Below are positions 9,484-19,078 of a stretch of DNA of 64,000 nt, in pieces. The stretch comes from Lachancea mirantina. Taxonomy: Eukaryota > Ascomycota > Saccharomycetes > Saccharomycetales > Saccharomycetaceae. The notes beneath the pieces are model-generated. The model searched no databases, was not told where the DNA came from, and saw nothing but the letters and a program-made list of their open reading frames with translations. The stretch covers positions 1,116,001 to 1,180,000 of the forward strand of contig LT598467.1 in assembly GCA_900074745.1 (NCBI GenBank). The letters are read 5' to 3'. Each line of letters starts with the position of its first letter. Positions within the stretch are counted from its first letter, which is position 1. Position numbers and translations under genes: made by a program.

Positions 9484-12009
9484 ATGCTTTTTGGTGTTAA
9501 ACTGGCCAATGAAATTCACCCTCCTTGGAAGGATTCTTATATCGATTATGAAAGGCTTAAGAAGCTGTTGAAGGAGTCGGTCATCGACAACAGAAATTTG
9601 AGCAAGAAAAGCTCGAAAGCGAAAGACTATGGTTGGTCTGAGACCGATGAGTCTGAATTCGTATCGGTTTTGGACTCGGAGCTGGAAAAAGTATATGGTT
9701 TTCAGAGTCGTAAGTACCATGCTATCATGCAAAAACTGGAACATTTGGAGGCCAAGGCAGACGATGAAGAAGCGTTCAAGAAATTGGACGTTAGCGCGTT
9801 CCAGCGCGTTCTGGAAGACGCTTTGAGCGAGGCTCAAGAATTAGACAATTTTTCGCGTGTCAATTTTACTGGGTTCATCAAAATCGTTAAGAAACATGAC
9901 AAGTTGCACCCCAAATACCCTTCGGTCAAGTCCTTGTTGCAAGTGCGTCTGAAGGAGCTTCCGTTTCATTCAGAAGAGTACTCGCCGTTGTTGTACAAGA
10001 TTTCGTTTCTGTACAACATTTTGAGAAACAACTTTTCGACGGTGTCAACATCGTTGGCCACTTCATCACGTCTGTCTAGTGTTGCGAATGCTGAAGACAC
10101 TTCGGTACAGAGTTACACTTTCTGGATCCACCCTGATAACTTGATGGAAGTTAAAACAAGAATTTTGAGACATTTACCGGTTCTTGTCTATGCTTCCGCT
10201 CCAACGGAGAACGATGATTTGATCGACAGACTTGAGTCCTCCTATCTCAACTCAAACATTTCCATGCAATCGCCATCCAGTCAAAGTAGTACCTCTGAGG
10301 GGGAAATTATCGGGAAACAAGTTTATGACCCTCTAATCAGAACCATTTACTTCGATAACGAATCGTTCGAACTTTACAATGATAGGCTCATGAAATCCAA
10401 TGCTTCACCCACGTTGCGTATAAGATGGACTGGCAAACTGGCCGACAAGCCAGATATTTTCCTAGAGAAAAGGATGTTTGTTGAGGACACCAAAACGGGC
10501 CTCACCGATTTTGAAGAAACTAGAATGACGCTTAAGCCAAAATTCATCAACAGTTTCATTTTCAACGGCGATGATGATTACAAGGAAAAAACTCTTAAGA
10601 AACTCAAGGACCGTGGTACTGTGGATACCGAGATCGACAAAGTTTCCAATGATTTTGACAACATCAAACAATTTGTATTGGAAAATGAATTGCAGCCAAT
10701 GCTGAGGGCCATGTACACCAGAACTGCCTTCCAAATCCCTGGAGATGACCGCGTCAGAATATCTATTGATTCCGATCTTATGTACATAAGAGAAGATGCG
10801 CTCGACAAAGAGCGTCCAATCAGAGACCCTAAAAACTGGCACAGAAATGATATTGACTCCAACATCGGATCTCCGCTCAAATTTGTGAGACAAGGCGAAT
10901 CCTCGAAGTTCCCTTACTCGGTGATGGATATCAGAATTAGAAACAAGGCCCCAGAGCCCTCTGCAGTACAAAAAGGAATGTCTGTAAAGTCCAATTTACC
11001 ACAGAAATTGAAATGGATTGAAGACCTCACGAATTCTCATTTAGTCAAGGAAGTCCCCAAATTTTCGAAATACACGCAGGGTGTGGCAGCTCTCTTTGGA
11101 GAAGACGAAAATCTAGAGATGCTACCTTTTTGGCTACCTGACCTCGACTCTGACATTAAGAAAGACCCTGAAGTGGCTTATGAAGAGGAGAAAAAGAAGT
11201 TGCAACGTCAAAAAGCTGAGGAAGCTAGAATGGCCAGGCTTAGAAGAAGATCAGAAATCTTAACAGCCGAATCTTCTGGCAGTGTTTCCGCTACGCCTGA
11301 ACAACCTCCTGCTAAAGGTCAAGCCCTATCGAAAATTAACGAGAGAGAAGCTGACTTGGACGACCAGGAGTCCTCCGACGAAGAATCGGTTGCAGCCAGA
11401 TCCAATAAGTCCAAGCGCAAGCGCAAAGCGAAACATACCATTTTCCAGGTGCTAGCTGGCAGGCAACCTAAACTCTCTGGTTTCGACTCAGAAGAGGAGG
11501 AAGTAGAACTTCCACAGGGCGTTAGGAAACCAACTTCCTACTTGAAAAATGCTGGGCCTATCAAAGTCGAGGCCAAAGTGTGGCTGGCCAACGAACGTAC
11601 TTTCAACAAATGGCTTTCTTTGACGTTTTTGATCAGTGTTCTAACTTTCTCGATTTACAATTCTGTCCAAAAGGCAGAGTTCCCGCAACTTGCGACTTTC
11701 TTGGCATACGTCTATTTCGGCATAACCATCTTCGCGGGTATCTGGTCTTATCGTACCTATTTGGCGAGACTCAACGTCATTAGAGAAAGAAGTGGTAAAC
11801 ATCTCGACGCTCCCGTGGGTCCTCTTCTGATCGCCGCTGTTCTCGTTTTCACCATGATTGTTAATTTTGTCGTCGCGTTCAGAGAGGCCTCAAACAAAAA
11901 GAATCAAATTTCAATTACTCAAGCTCAAACAAATTTCAACGACTTGAGTCCAAAATTACAAACCATTCAAGACTTCCTTTTCTCCTTGGTTGGCGGAAAA
12001 GATAATTAA
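9484..12009 (+). CDS. VTC2: Vacuolar transporter chaperone subunit (Vtc2/Vtc3 type)
   Basis: An 841-residue protein with the full Vtc2/Vtc3 layout: N-terminal SPX domain (about 1-180, starting MLFGVKLANEIHPPW), which senses inositol pyrophosphates; central VTC tunnel domain (about 200-560); a charged linker with a Lys/Arg-rich patch (SKRKRKAKH near 645); and a DUF202 membrane domain with three hydrophobic spans starting near residues 709, 735 and 778. The VTC complex makes polyphosphate from ATP and feeds it into the vacuole; Vtc4 is the catalytic subunit, and Vtc2 or Vtc3 is the accessory one. S. cerevisiae has both as duplicates, next to SEC4 (VTC2) and next to ULP1 (VTC3); here one gene lies between SEC4 and ULP1, so it represents the unduplicated ancestor. 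Pho4-type sites lie upstream. Confidence 0.93.
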   Translation: MLFGVKLANEIHPPWKDSYIDYERLKKLLKESVIDNRNLSKKSSKAKDYGWSETDESEFVSVLDSELEKVYGFQSRKYHAIMQKLEHLEAKADDEEAFKKLDVSAFQRVLEDALSEAQELDNFSRVNFTGFIKIVKKHDKLHPKYPSVKSLLQVRLKELPFHSEEYSPLLYKISFLYNILRNNFSTVSTSLATSSRLSSVANAEDTSVQSYTFWIHPDNLMEVKTRILRHLPVLVYASAPTENDDLIDRLESSYLNSNISMQSPSSQSSTSEGEIIGKQVYDPLIRTIYFDNESFELYNDRLMKSNASPTLRIRWTGKLADKPDIFLEKRMFVEDTKTGLTDFEETRMTLKPKFINSFIFNGDDDYKEKTLKKLKDRGTVDTEIDKVSNDFDNIKQFVLENELQPMLRAMYTRTAFQIPGDDRVRISIDSDLMYIREDALDKERPIRDPKNWHRNDIDSNIGSPLKFVRQGESSKFPYSVMDIRIRNKAPEPSAVQKGMSVKSNLPQKLKWIEDLTNSHLVKEVPKFSKYTQGVAALFGEDENLEMLPFWLPDLDSDIKKDPEVAYEEEKKKLQRQKAEEARMARLRRRSEILTAESSGSVSATPEQPPAKGQALSKINEREADLDDQESSDEESVAARSNKSKRKRKAKHTIFQVLAGRQPKLSGFDSEEEEVELPQGVRKPTSYLKNAGPIKVEAKVWLANERTFNKWLSLTFLISVLTFSIYNSVQKAEFPQLATFLAYVYFGITIFAGIWSYRTYLARLNVIRERSGKHLDAPVGPLLIAAVLVFTMIVNFVVAFREASNKKNQISITQAQTNFNDLSPKLQTIQDFLFSLVGGKDN

Positions 12010-12586
12010 TTTCTTATCATCACAAACAAGATCTAGGACAAATGATGACAAGGTTACGATTGTTTAGAAGAAATCGACATAATAAATATCGGTATATTCA
12101 AGTACTTATTCTCGCAACGAGCTCCCGGTGAACCACCTATTTTACTCTTCGTTAAGTTGTAAAGTCTACTAGTACTGGGGTCGAAGTTGGCGAATCTGAT
12201 GGACCACTTCAGTCCCTGAATAGGAACCATATTCCGAGTCACTTTCGTAAAGCACTAGTAAATTTGAGCACAATCACGATATAAATACTACAGGTTTAGT
12301 ATGAGAACAACTACACCTTCAGACAAGCCAATTACTGCTCAATTGAATTAAGTTTAGACAATAAATTATAAAATGGTTTAGAGAGCTAAGTGATAAATTT
12401 ACAATTCGTAAAAACTAGCAGATCATCTGAAATGGTGTGGTGCACACAGTGCTGTTTCGATCGGTATTGTAAATCATTTCATACTAAGGGCCTTCAAGGC
12501 GTATCTTGATTGATTAGGTTCCTGAATTCAAGGTGAAGAGTAAGCTCTTTAAAGACCGGTATACCGTGAGCAACAGAGCAAAGCAT
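12010..12586. other. Intergenic spacer VTC2-ULP1
   Basis: 577 bp between genes on the same strand. A/T-rich, with no tRNA, repeat or clear factor-binding motif. The frame at 12533 that runs into ULP1 begins with GTG, not ATG, so its first 18 codons are treated as leader. Confidence 0.5.
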
Positions 12587-14353
12587 ATGAACAACGCTGA
12601 TTGGACATTTGTTTCCAAGAGCAAAAGTAGTAGCGACTACTTGTCACCCTCGTTTTCAGAGGTCTCGACATTCACGTTTTCTCAGCGACCAACGGTGTTC
12701 AATCCTAGACGAACCACATCCAGAAGGACAGTGTCATCCCCTGGTATAGTCTCAGTCATCGACGGCATGGGTCAATTTGGGTTACCAAAAGCTGATGAGA
12801 ATAAGGACTCTGGACTGCTGAGTGAAATTAAAGGTGTACTTTCGAAAGTGGGTAAAACTGTGATCGATTATGTGGGGAAAGAGAATAGCATTGAAGAACA
12901 GGGGGATTCAGATATGCCATCGGAAAAGAGATTTTGGGATGAAGGAGTTAAATCGAGTTCATTAGGGGCTCATAAAACTAGTTCGGCTGCCAAACATGTC
13001 CGAGAGCAGGATTCTTCGCACGATCATGCTCATGGCCATCTTACTCCCAAGAAACAATCAACCACAGACAAATTTGACCGTCTTCACGAAAAACTGAACG
13101 AATCGATAACCCCGGAGCGCAGTGCTTCTTTCGTCTTCAAGTCATCGAAAGATCCTTTCCGCTGGGGCTCAGCAAAACCAACCGTCAAGGATACGAGAAA
13201 GGGCGGATACGCTCCTTACGGAAGCACTTTTTATAAGAGAAAGGCTCGAAGGCTTAATTGCCGTCGTTTGGCGGGCGATTCCATCACTATCAATGAATCA
13301 TCGGACGATATTGCGCATCTTCGAATGTTATACAACGGGGAGTATCAAGTACCGAAGATGATAGAAGCTGAAAAAAAAAAGCAGTTGCTGCTAATGGAAA
13401 GCGAAAGAGCTGGAGCTGGTTTCGACTCGAGCACAAAGAGTAATGTTACATCTTTGACAGAAAGAATAAACGCCCTACTATTAAAAAATAGAAACACAGC
13501 CGAAGACGATGATTTGATCATAGTGCGAGAGCACAAAATCGAACCACCACCACGAAAATTATTTTCCATAAACCGTCAATTGAAATTCGACACTTCACTT
13601 TTATCTTTCCAAGAAGAATTTGAAAGCTACAAGAAGTTGCTAGAAGATCGCGACAGGCTAAGACATGAAATTCGCATAAAAAGAGAAACCAAAGATCTCG
13701 TACCGAAGCTGGCCTCACAAAGCATTGATTCAGTTAACCGGATTTTGAAAAGAAGTGATAACGGTGTTCTTTACAACAAGAATAATATCGAGCTTAAAGT
13801 GCACGATTTCAAAACTTTAGCTCCTAGAAGGTGGCTAAATGATACAATCATAGAATTCTTTATGAAATATATCGAGCTCCAAATTCCTACCACTGCTGCT
13901 TTCAATTCGTATTTCTACACTACCCTCTCAGATCGAGGATACCAAGGTGTGAGGAGATGGATGAAGAAGAAAAAGAAATCTATAACATCTCTCAAAATGA
14001 TTTTCGCCCCAATAAACCTCAATCAATCTCATTGGGCTCTAGGGGTTATAAACATAGAAGCCAAAAAAATCTTCTACCTGGACTCTCTGTCTAATGGACC
14101 TTCCGGCCTGAGTTTTTCCATTCTGAAAGATTTACAGAACTACATCATTGAGGAAAGTGGTGGCGCTTTGGGCTCAGATTTTGGTCTAGAATACCTAGAA
14201 TGTCCGCAGCAACCTAATGGATTCGACTGCGGAATTTACGTTTGCATGAACACCTTGTATTTAAGCCGCAGTGTTCTACCAACTTTCGATGAAAAGGTTG
14301 CCGCTAGAATGCGATATTACATCGGGCACTTGATTATCAACGACGGGAAGTGA
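12587..14353 (+). CDS. ULP1: SUMO protease Ulp1
   Basis: A 588-residue cysteine protease (S. cerevisiae Ulp1 is 621). Ulp1 matures the SUMO precursor and removes SUMO from proteins at the inner face of the nuclear pore. The C48 peptidase domain fills the last 190 residues: LAPRRWLND substrate-binding region, catalytic His near 482 (NQSHWALG), Asp near 499 (YLDSLSNG), oxyanion-hole Gln in CPQQPNG, and Cys near 548 (DCGIYVCMNTLY). The poorly conserved, Ser- and basic-rich N-terminal half would carry the nuclear-pore targeting. The start is the first ATG at 12587; the frame is open further upstream only from a GTG. It is convergent with HST2. In S. cerevisiae ULP1 lies on the other side of VTC3 and points away from it, so local order differs. 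Confidence 0.95.
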   Translation: MNNADWTFVSKSKSSSDYLSPSFSEVSTFTFSQRPTVFNPRRTTSRRTVSSPGIVSVIDGMGQFGLPKADENKDSGLLSEIKGVLSKVGKTVIDYVGKENSIEEQGDSDMPSEKRFWDEGVKSSSLGAHKTSSAAKHVREQDSSHDHAHGHLTPKKQSTTDKFDRLHEKLNESITPERSASFVFKSSKDPFRWGSAKPTVKDTRKGGYAPYGSTFYKRKARRLNCRRLAGDSITINESSDDIAHLRMLYNGEYQVPKMIEAEKKKQLLLMESERAGAGFDSSTKSNVTSLTERINALLLKNRNTAEDDDLIIVREHKIEPPPRKLFSINRQLKFDTSLLSFQEEFESYKKLLEDRDRLRHEIRIKRETKDLVPKLASQSIDSVNRILKRSDNGVLYNKNNIELKVHDFKTLAPRRWLNDTIIEFFMKYIELQIPTTAAFNSYFYTTLSDRGYQGVRRWMKKKKKSITSLKMIFAPINLNQSHWALGVINIEAKKIFYLDSLSNGPSGLSFSILKDLQNYIIEESGGALGSDFGLEYLECPQQPNGFDCGIYVCMNTLYLSRSVLPTFDEKVAARMRYYIGHLIINDGK

Positions 14354-14549
14354 CCGAACATGATGAAACAGATCATTGGAAGCGGTTTTGTTAACGACAA
14401 AATATTTTATTTGTTAATGTCAAGCCTATTAATACTTACCTGCATAAAAATCGATAATATAATTACACCACGTACACATCAGAAACCCCTCCTAGTGTCG
14501 TCCGCTTTTTCTTTGACTCATAAATTGGAATTGAAAGGAATAATTTTAG

Positions 14550-14575
14550 CTATGAGCAAGCCAGCTTGCTCATAG
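14550..14575. repeat. Perfect 12-bp inverted repeat between ULP1 and HST2
   Basis: Arms CTATGAGCAAGC (14550-14561) and GCTTGCTCATAG (14564-14575) are exact reverse complements separated by only two bases. The repeat sits in the 245-bp spacer between two convergent genes, so both transcripts could form a strong hairpin near their 3' ends. It could aid 3'-end formation or be a cruciform-prone site. Confidence 0.85.
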
Positions 14576-14598
14576 TAAATGAGTACTCTCCTGATAAC

Positions 14599-15612
14599 TC
14601 ACTTTTCACTCAATTCCAGCTCGGCCACTTTATCCATGACGTCTTCAACAATTTCCTCAGAGTATTTGGCATGTACCTCTTTCCCTTCCTTCTTTACTTC
14701 TTGCTCCAGTAGAGTTTCAAAAGCATCTTCCCATCCCAACTCTTGAACTATGACTTCGGCTGCCTCCTCGGCTTCTCCTTTGAAGATCATGTCAGACTTT
14801 CTGGGATTGCTCTTGAAATCTCCCGCAACCTGGAGGTTCAGTAATGCTCTCGGAGTAGCTTTTGGAACTTCTGTCGGTAGCGCAGCAAAAGGGTACACCG
14901 ACAAGGAAGTACCGGCTACGATGACGATATGATCCTTAGAAAGTAATTCCAGATCCCCATCCCAAGTGTCGAAGAACACAGAGGGCAAATTTTCGCCGAA
15001 AAAAACGATCTTGGGCTTGATAAGGCCCTTACAGCTTTCGCATTTGGCAAAGTCGTCCGGTTTTTCAGCCAAAATTTTGGTTTTGAATTTGTCCATCGAA
15101 TATTGCTTGTCACACTTTATACAGTGATTGGCGTGAAACGAACCATGAGCCTCGATTATAAACTCATCGCGAAGACCTGCAGCTCTTTCCAACGTATCGA
15201 TGTTCTGCGTATAAACCCTTCGAAGTCTGCCCTTGTCCTGAAACAGTCGCATTAAATAGTGCAACTTCGACGGCTGGAAATTACCGGGATAAAGCTCTTT
15301 GGCTAGCGCATAGAAGGGCTGTGGATTCTTCTCAAAATATTCAATATCAAACACAGCCTCGGCAAATGGTAAATTTAACTTTTCCAAATTATCGTAAAGC
15401 CCAGTGCCAGGAGTTCTGAAATCTGGAATCCCACATGCTGTTGAGACTCCTGCTCCAACAAGAAACACTACTTTGCATTTTGGATTCTTGTTCAAAATAG
15501 CACCAATCTGTTTCAGTGCCGAGTAATCTGGACCGGCCATGGCAAGTATGTTAAGTACACCAGAATTGCTTAAACTTGAAGATCTACAAGATTTTCCAAT
15601 CTTGTTCTCCAT
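14599..15612 (-). CDS. HST2: NAD-dependent protein deacetylase Hst2 (sirtuin)
   Basis: A 337-residue sirtuin (S. cerevisiae Hst2 357). Hst2 is the mainly cytoplasmic Sir2-family enzyme that removes acetyl groups from lysines using NAD. Motifs seen: GAGVSTACGIPDFR NAD-binding loop from residue 53, TQNID at 135-139, catalytic His in HG at 156, and a zinc site of four cysteines at 164, 167, 191 and 194. The C-terminal acidic/leucine tail resembles the region carrying the export and autoregulatory segment in Hst2. The first ATG (15612) gives a Ser-rich leader; a second in-frame ATG at 15537 (MAGPDYSALKQ) would give a start closer to the family. A tRNA-Asn gene lies just upstream on the same strand. 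Confidence 0.94.
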   Translation of the reverse strand: MENKIGKSCRSSSLSNSGVLNILAMAGPDYSALKQIGAILNKNPKCKVVFLVGAGVSTACGIPDFRTPGTGLYDNLEKLNLPFAEAVFDIEYFEKNPQPFYALAKELYPGNFQPSKLHYLMRLFQDKGRLRRVYTQNIDTLERAAGLRDEFIIEAHGSFHANHCIKCDKQYSMDKFKTKILAEKPDDFAKCESCKGLIKPKIVFFGENLPSVFFDTWDGDLELLSKDHIVIVAGTSLSVYPFAALPTEVPKATPRALLNLQVAGDFKSNPRKSDMIFKGEAEEAAEVIVQELGWEDAFETLLEQEVKKEGKEVHAKYSEEIVEDVMDKVAELELSEK

Positions 15613-15657
15613 TATAAAGAAATTGTAATCAATGATTCTTAAATCTTAGAAACTTTG

Positions 15658-15665
15658 AAAAAAAA
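15658..15665 (-). terminator. Pol III terminator of tRNA-Asn
   Basis: Eight consecutive T residues on the minus strand, four bases past the tRNA-Asn 3' end: a typical RNA polymerase III stop. Confidence 0.85.
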
Positions 15666-15668
15666 TTT

Positions 15669-15742
15669 CGACCTCGGTGAGGATTGAACTCACGATCTTG
15701 CGATTAACAGTCGCACGCCTTAACCAGCTTGGCCACGAAGTC
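15669..15742 (-). tRNA. tRNA-Asn (anticodon GTT)
   Basis: Read on the minus strand the gene begins GACTTCGTGGCC and ends CGAGGTC plus discriminator G. The seven-base acceptor stem pairs fully (one G-U). The anticodon loop is CTGTTAA, anticodon GTT, and the stem and T-arm (GAGTTCAATCCTC, B box) match yeast tRNA-Asn almost base for base. No intron. The A box GGCCAAGCTGG is present. It lies between HST2 and RQC2, exactly at the left edge of the six-gene block that is inverted relative to S. cerevisiae; tRNA genes often mark rearrangement breakpoints in yeasts. Confidence 0.97.
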
Positions 15743-16030
15743 ATGTTTTGAAATTTGTACAAAAAAGATATGACTTTATTTCGTATGTCATAAGTTGCCT
15801 TGCAGATTGACTCATTTCATATAAATGGTATGTCCAGTATCATATATTTCAATCCTCGATCGCGGGACCGGGCTTTTAGATGAAGTGTGACGGGATCTTG
15901 GGGTTATTTTGGTGGAAATACCTTGCTTTAATTGCCAATTTTCATTTGGATCGCGATGTATAAGAGTTTTCAAGCAAAGATCAAGAAACTTGAACTTAAA
16001 GAACACCAGGTTAACAACGAAAAAAGGTAC

Positions 16031-18988
16031 ATGAAACAAAGAGTCAGTGCATTAGATCTAGAGATTTTGGCAAGAGAATTGAAGCATGATCTCGAGGGAT
16101 TACGACTTTCGAACATTTATAGCATTTCAGACTCAAATCGTCAATTTTTGTTGAAATTTAATAAGCCCGATTGCAAGCGTACAGTTGTCGTTGATTGTGG
16201 TTTACGTGTTCACTTGACTGAGTATGATTGGCCCATTCCACCTTCACCCTCTGGGTTCATTATTAAATTGCGGAAACATTTGAAATCGAAAAGATTGACA
16301 ACCGTGAAGAAAGTTGATAACGATAGAATCCTGGTTCTCAGCTTCAGTGATGGTATGTTTTATTTGGTTCTAGAGTTCTTTAGCGCTGGCAATGTCATTT
16401 TGCTGGACTCTACCAGAAAAATCGTGGCTATCCAGAGAATTGTGCATGAGCACGAGAATAAAGTTGGTCAGATGTATGAGATGTTTGATGATTCTTTCCT
16501 AGCGGACGTCTCCATAGCGAAACCCAAGAATGGGCAATTCTCCGAATGGGAGATTTCCGAGTGGATTAAAGCCGAGGCTGACAATACTGCTTTGAGAGAG
16601 AAACAAGCTTCAACGCAACCAACAAAGAAAAGGGCACAAGTTCTCTCTGTCAACAAACTTCTCTACATACACGCGCCTCGCATTTCTTCGGACTTGATTT
16701 CGAAGAATCTGAAAAAACTAGGCGTGAACCCGTCTGAGTCGTGCTTGGAGTTTCAATCTAGAACTAAAATGCTTTCAGATATGCTGAACTCAAGTGAGGA
16801 AGAGGTACAAGACCTTTTGGACTTCAAGTCCCAGAAGGGTTTCATCGTCACTAAAAGGAACTTAAACTATGATTCTCAACGTGACTCTCCCGAAACAGAG
16901 TTTGTCATGGAGCAATTCCATCCATTTGAACCACTAGCGGAAGAAAATGAAAACCGGGAGTCCCGACTAATCCTAGTCGAGGGAAACTATAATAAAACTG
17001 TTGACACCTTTTTCTCTACCATTGAATCGTCTAAGCATGCTTTAAGGCTTCAAAATCAAAAGCAACAGGCTGAAAATCGTTTGCACAGTGCTAGGAGAGA
17101 TAACTATGCTAGAGTTCAAGCATTGATAAATGCACAGGAAGTTAACGATATGAAGGGACATTTGATTATTGCCAATTCCAATTTAGTAGAAGAGGCACAA
17201 GCGGCGGTAAAGAGTCTTGTAGATCAACAAATGGACTGGCAAACCATAGAAAAACTAATTGCAAGCGAGCAAGCCAGAAAAAACAAAGTCGCCCTACTAA
17301 TAGTTTTGCCTCTCAATTTGAAGGAGAATAAAATCTCACTACGACTACCAACTTTTGACGGCGCAAATGAGGAGTCGAGTGATGATGAAAGCTCCTCTGA
17401 TTCTGAGGATGACGATGCGGTGGGAAATTTTTCCAAAATTGGTCAAAAATTAAATGGTTCTACGATTGTTGTAGAAGTCGAACTGGGTCTTTCACCCTAT
17501 GCTAATGCATCCAATTATTTCAGCGCCAAGAAACAGAACTTAGAGAAGCAGAAGAAAGTCGAGCAAAATGCCGCGAGAGCTTTCAAAAATATTGAGCAGA
17601 AAGTTTCAAAGGATTTAAGCAAAAAGCTCAAGGAGTCTCAAGACTCCTTGAGAAAGCAACGCAATCCATATTTTTTTGAAAAATACCACTGGTTTATATC
17701 CAGTGAGAGATTTTTGGTTTTGATGGGAAGAAGCCCTATGGAAGCCGATCAAATATACAGCAAATACATCGAAGACGATGATATTCATATTACGAACAGT
17801 TTGGGTACTCATGTTTGGATAAAAAACCCTGAAAAAACGGAAGTTCCGCCCAATACGCTAATGCAAGCGGGAATAATGTGCATGTCTTCGTCAGAAGCAT
17901 GGTCCAAAAAATTTCAGTCTTCAGCTTACTGGACCTTCGCCAGGAACTTATCGAAGTTTGACGGTGGTGAACTTCTGCCATCAGGTTTGTTTAGGGTCAA
18001 AGACGAGAAAAAGAAGAATGCTCTCCCCCCATCTCAGCTGGTGTTAGGGTTTGCCTTCATGTGGAAAACAAAGAAGCAGGGCGACGAAGAATCAGAGATC
18101 GAAGATGAAATTGAAGCAGAAGTAGATGAAACCGACGACGAGATTTCTGAGCAGAACAAAGGAGCCAATGAAGTGGAAGAGAAGATTGAGGAAAGTTCTG
18201 TTGAAGATGAACCCACCCCGGAAAACGAGTCTTTGAAAAACGGCTCAGCCCAATTGCGAAAAGAGGAAAGCTCTGATTCAGAGCTTGAAGAAAAGCCAAA
18301 TGAAGAATTTGCTGATGAAAAATCTTCTTCGCCTGCTCGATCGGCATCACTGACCGTTGAAGGTAAAGCCGTGCGCGGTAAGAAAGGTAAGCTCAAGAAA
18401 ATGCAAAAGAAGTATTCTGATCAGGATGCAGAAGAACGCAGAAACCGGTTGGAGGTTCTAGGGACGCTAAAGGGTATTGAAAGACAAAAACAAAAGGAAG
18501 AGGAAGAAGCTCAAAGAAAAGAGGCGCTAATGGCCCGAAAGGCTTGGCGTGAGCATCAGAGAAAAGTGCAATCTCAAAAATTAATGAAAAACGAGAAAGT
18601 GCGCGTGAATTACGCCAAAATTTTGGAAGAGCTTGTACCAGCTGTGCCTGTTGGTGATGAGATTTTGGATATTGTGCCAGTGTTAGCACCATGGCCTGCT
18701 CTGGGCAAATACAAATACAAGATCAAAATCCAAGCTGGTAACGCTAAGAAAACGAAGACTGCCAACGAGATTTTAAACTACTTTGCGGGCAGAAAGGTCG
18801 ATGAGTCAGGAACAGACAAAGACCTTGATTGGTCACGCGAGCATGAATTGATCAAGTCGATAAGGGATCTTGACCTGGTACCTTGTTTCTACGTGGACAA
18901 AATGAAAACGTCCATTGTGAGTCAAAACTCTGGGAGAAACACAGCCAAATCAGCAAGTGCAAAGAAGGGTAAGAAGGGCAAGAAATAA
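16031..18988 (+). CDS. RQC2: Ribosome quality-control factor Rqc2 (NFACT family)
   Basis: A 985-residue NFACT protein (S. cerevisiae Rqc2/Tae2 1038). Rqc2 binds the 60S subunit carrying a stalled nascent chain, recruits Ltn1 and charged Ala/Thr tRNAs, and adds CAT tails. The N-terminal NFACT-N domain starts MKQRVSALDL and keeps the residues needed for CAT tailing, Asp9 and Asp98-Arg99. Then come a coiled-coil region (about 360-450), acidic stretches near 470 and 700-790, the NFACT-R domain near 550-680 (YHWFISSERFLVLMG) and a basic C-terminus ending in KKGKKGKK. The frame is open upstream; an in-frame ATG at 15956 could add 25 lysine-rich residues, but family alignment favours 16031. First gene of the inverted block. 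Confidence 0.94.
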   Translation: MKQRVSALDLEILARELKHDLEGLRLSNIYSISDSNRQFLLKFNKPDCKRTVVVDCGLRVHLTEYDWPIPPSPSGFIIKLRKHLKSKRLTTVKKVDNDRILVLSFSDGMFYLVLEFFSAGNVILLDSTRKIVAIQRIVHEHENKVGQMYEMFDDSFLADVSIAKPKNGQFSEWEISEWIKAEADNTALREKQASTQPTKKRAQVLSVNKLLYIHAPRISSDLISKNLKKLGVNPSESCLEFQSRTKMLSDMLNSSEEEVQDLLDFKSQKGFIVTKRNLNYDSQRDSPETEFVMEQFHPFEPLAEENENRESRLILVEGNYNKTVDTFFSTIESSKHALRLQNQKQQAENRLHSARRDNYARVQALINAQEVNDMKGHLIIANSNLVEEAQAAVKSLVDQQMDWQTIEKLIASEQARKNKVALLIVLPLNLKENKISLRLPTFDGANEESSDDESSSDSEDDDAVGNFSKIGQKLNGSTIVVEVELGLSPYANASNYFSAKKQNLEKQKKVEQNAARAFKNIEQKVSKDLSKKLKESQDSLRKQRNPYFFEKYHWFISSERFLVLMGRSPMEADQIYSKYIEDDDIHITNSLGTHVWIKNPEKTEVPPNTLMQAGIMCMSSSEAWSKKFQSSAYWTFARNLSKFDGGELLPSGLFRVKDEKKKNALPPSQLVLGFAFMWKTKKQGDEESEIEDEIEAEVDETDDEISEQNKGANEVEEKIEESSVEDEPTPENESLKNGSAQLRKEESSDSELEEKPNEEFADEKSSSPARSASLTVEGKAVRGKKGKLKKMQKKYSDQDAEERRNRLEVLGTLKGIERQKQKEEEEAQRKEALMARKAWREHQRKVQSQKLMKNEKVRVNYAKILEELVPAVPVGDEILDIVPVLAPWPALGKYKYKIKIQAGNAKKTKTANEILNYFAGRKVDESGTDKDLDWSREHELIKSIRDLDLVPCFYVDKMKTSIVSQNSGRNTAKSASAKKGKKGKK

Positions 18989-19078
18989 GGACCCGGTCGC
19001 CAATGCGCAGCTGTTCATTATATATGGGTTAGAGATAAAATACTAAACCAAGAAGCATTACGGCGTGCAATATAGTAA

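Noticed and set aside
9340-9837. 165-codon minus-strand frame over the VTC gene start
   Set aside because: Overlaps the highly conserved SPX domain and resembles no protein.
18034-18396. Ser-rich 120-codon frame antisense to RQC2
   Set aside because: Mirror of the acidic Glu/Asp-rich region of Rqc2; the Ser-rich composition comes from complementing GAA/GAT codons.
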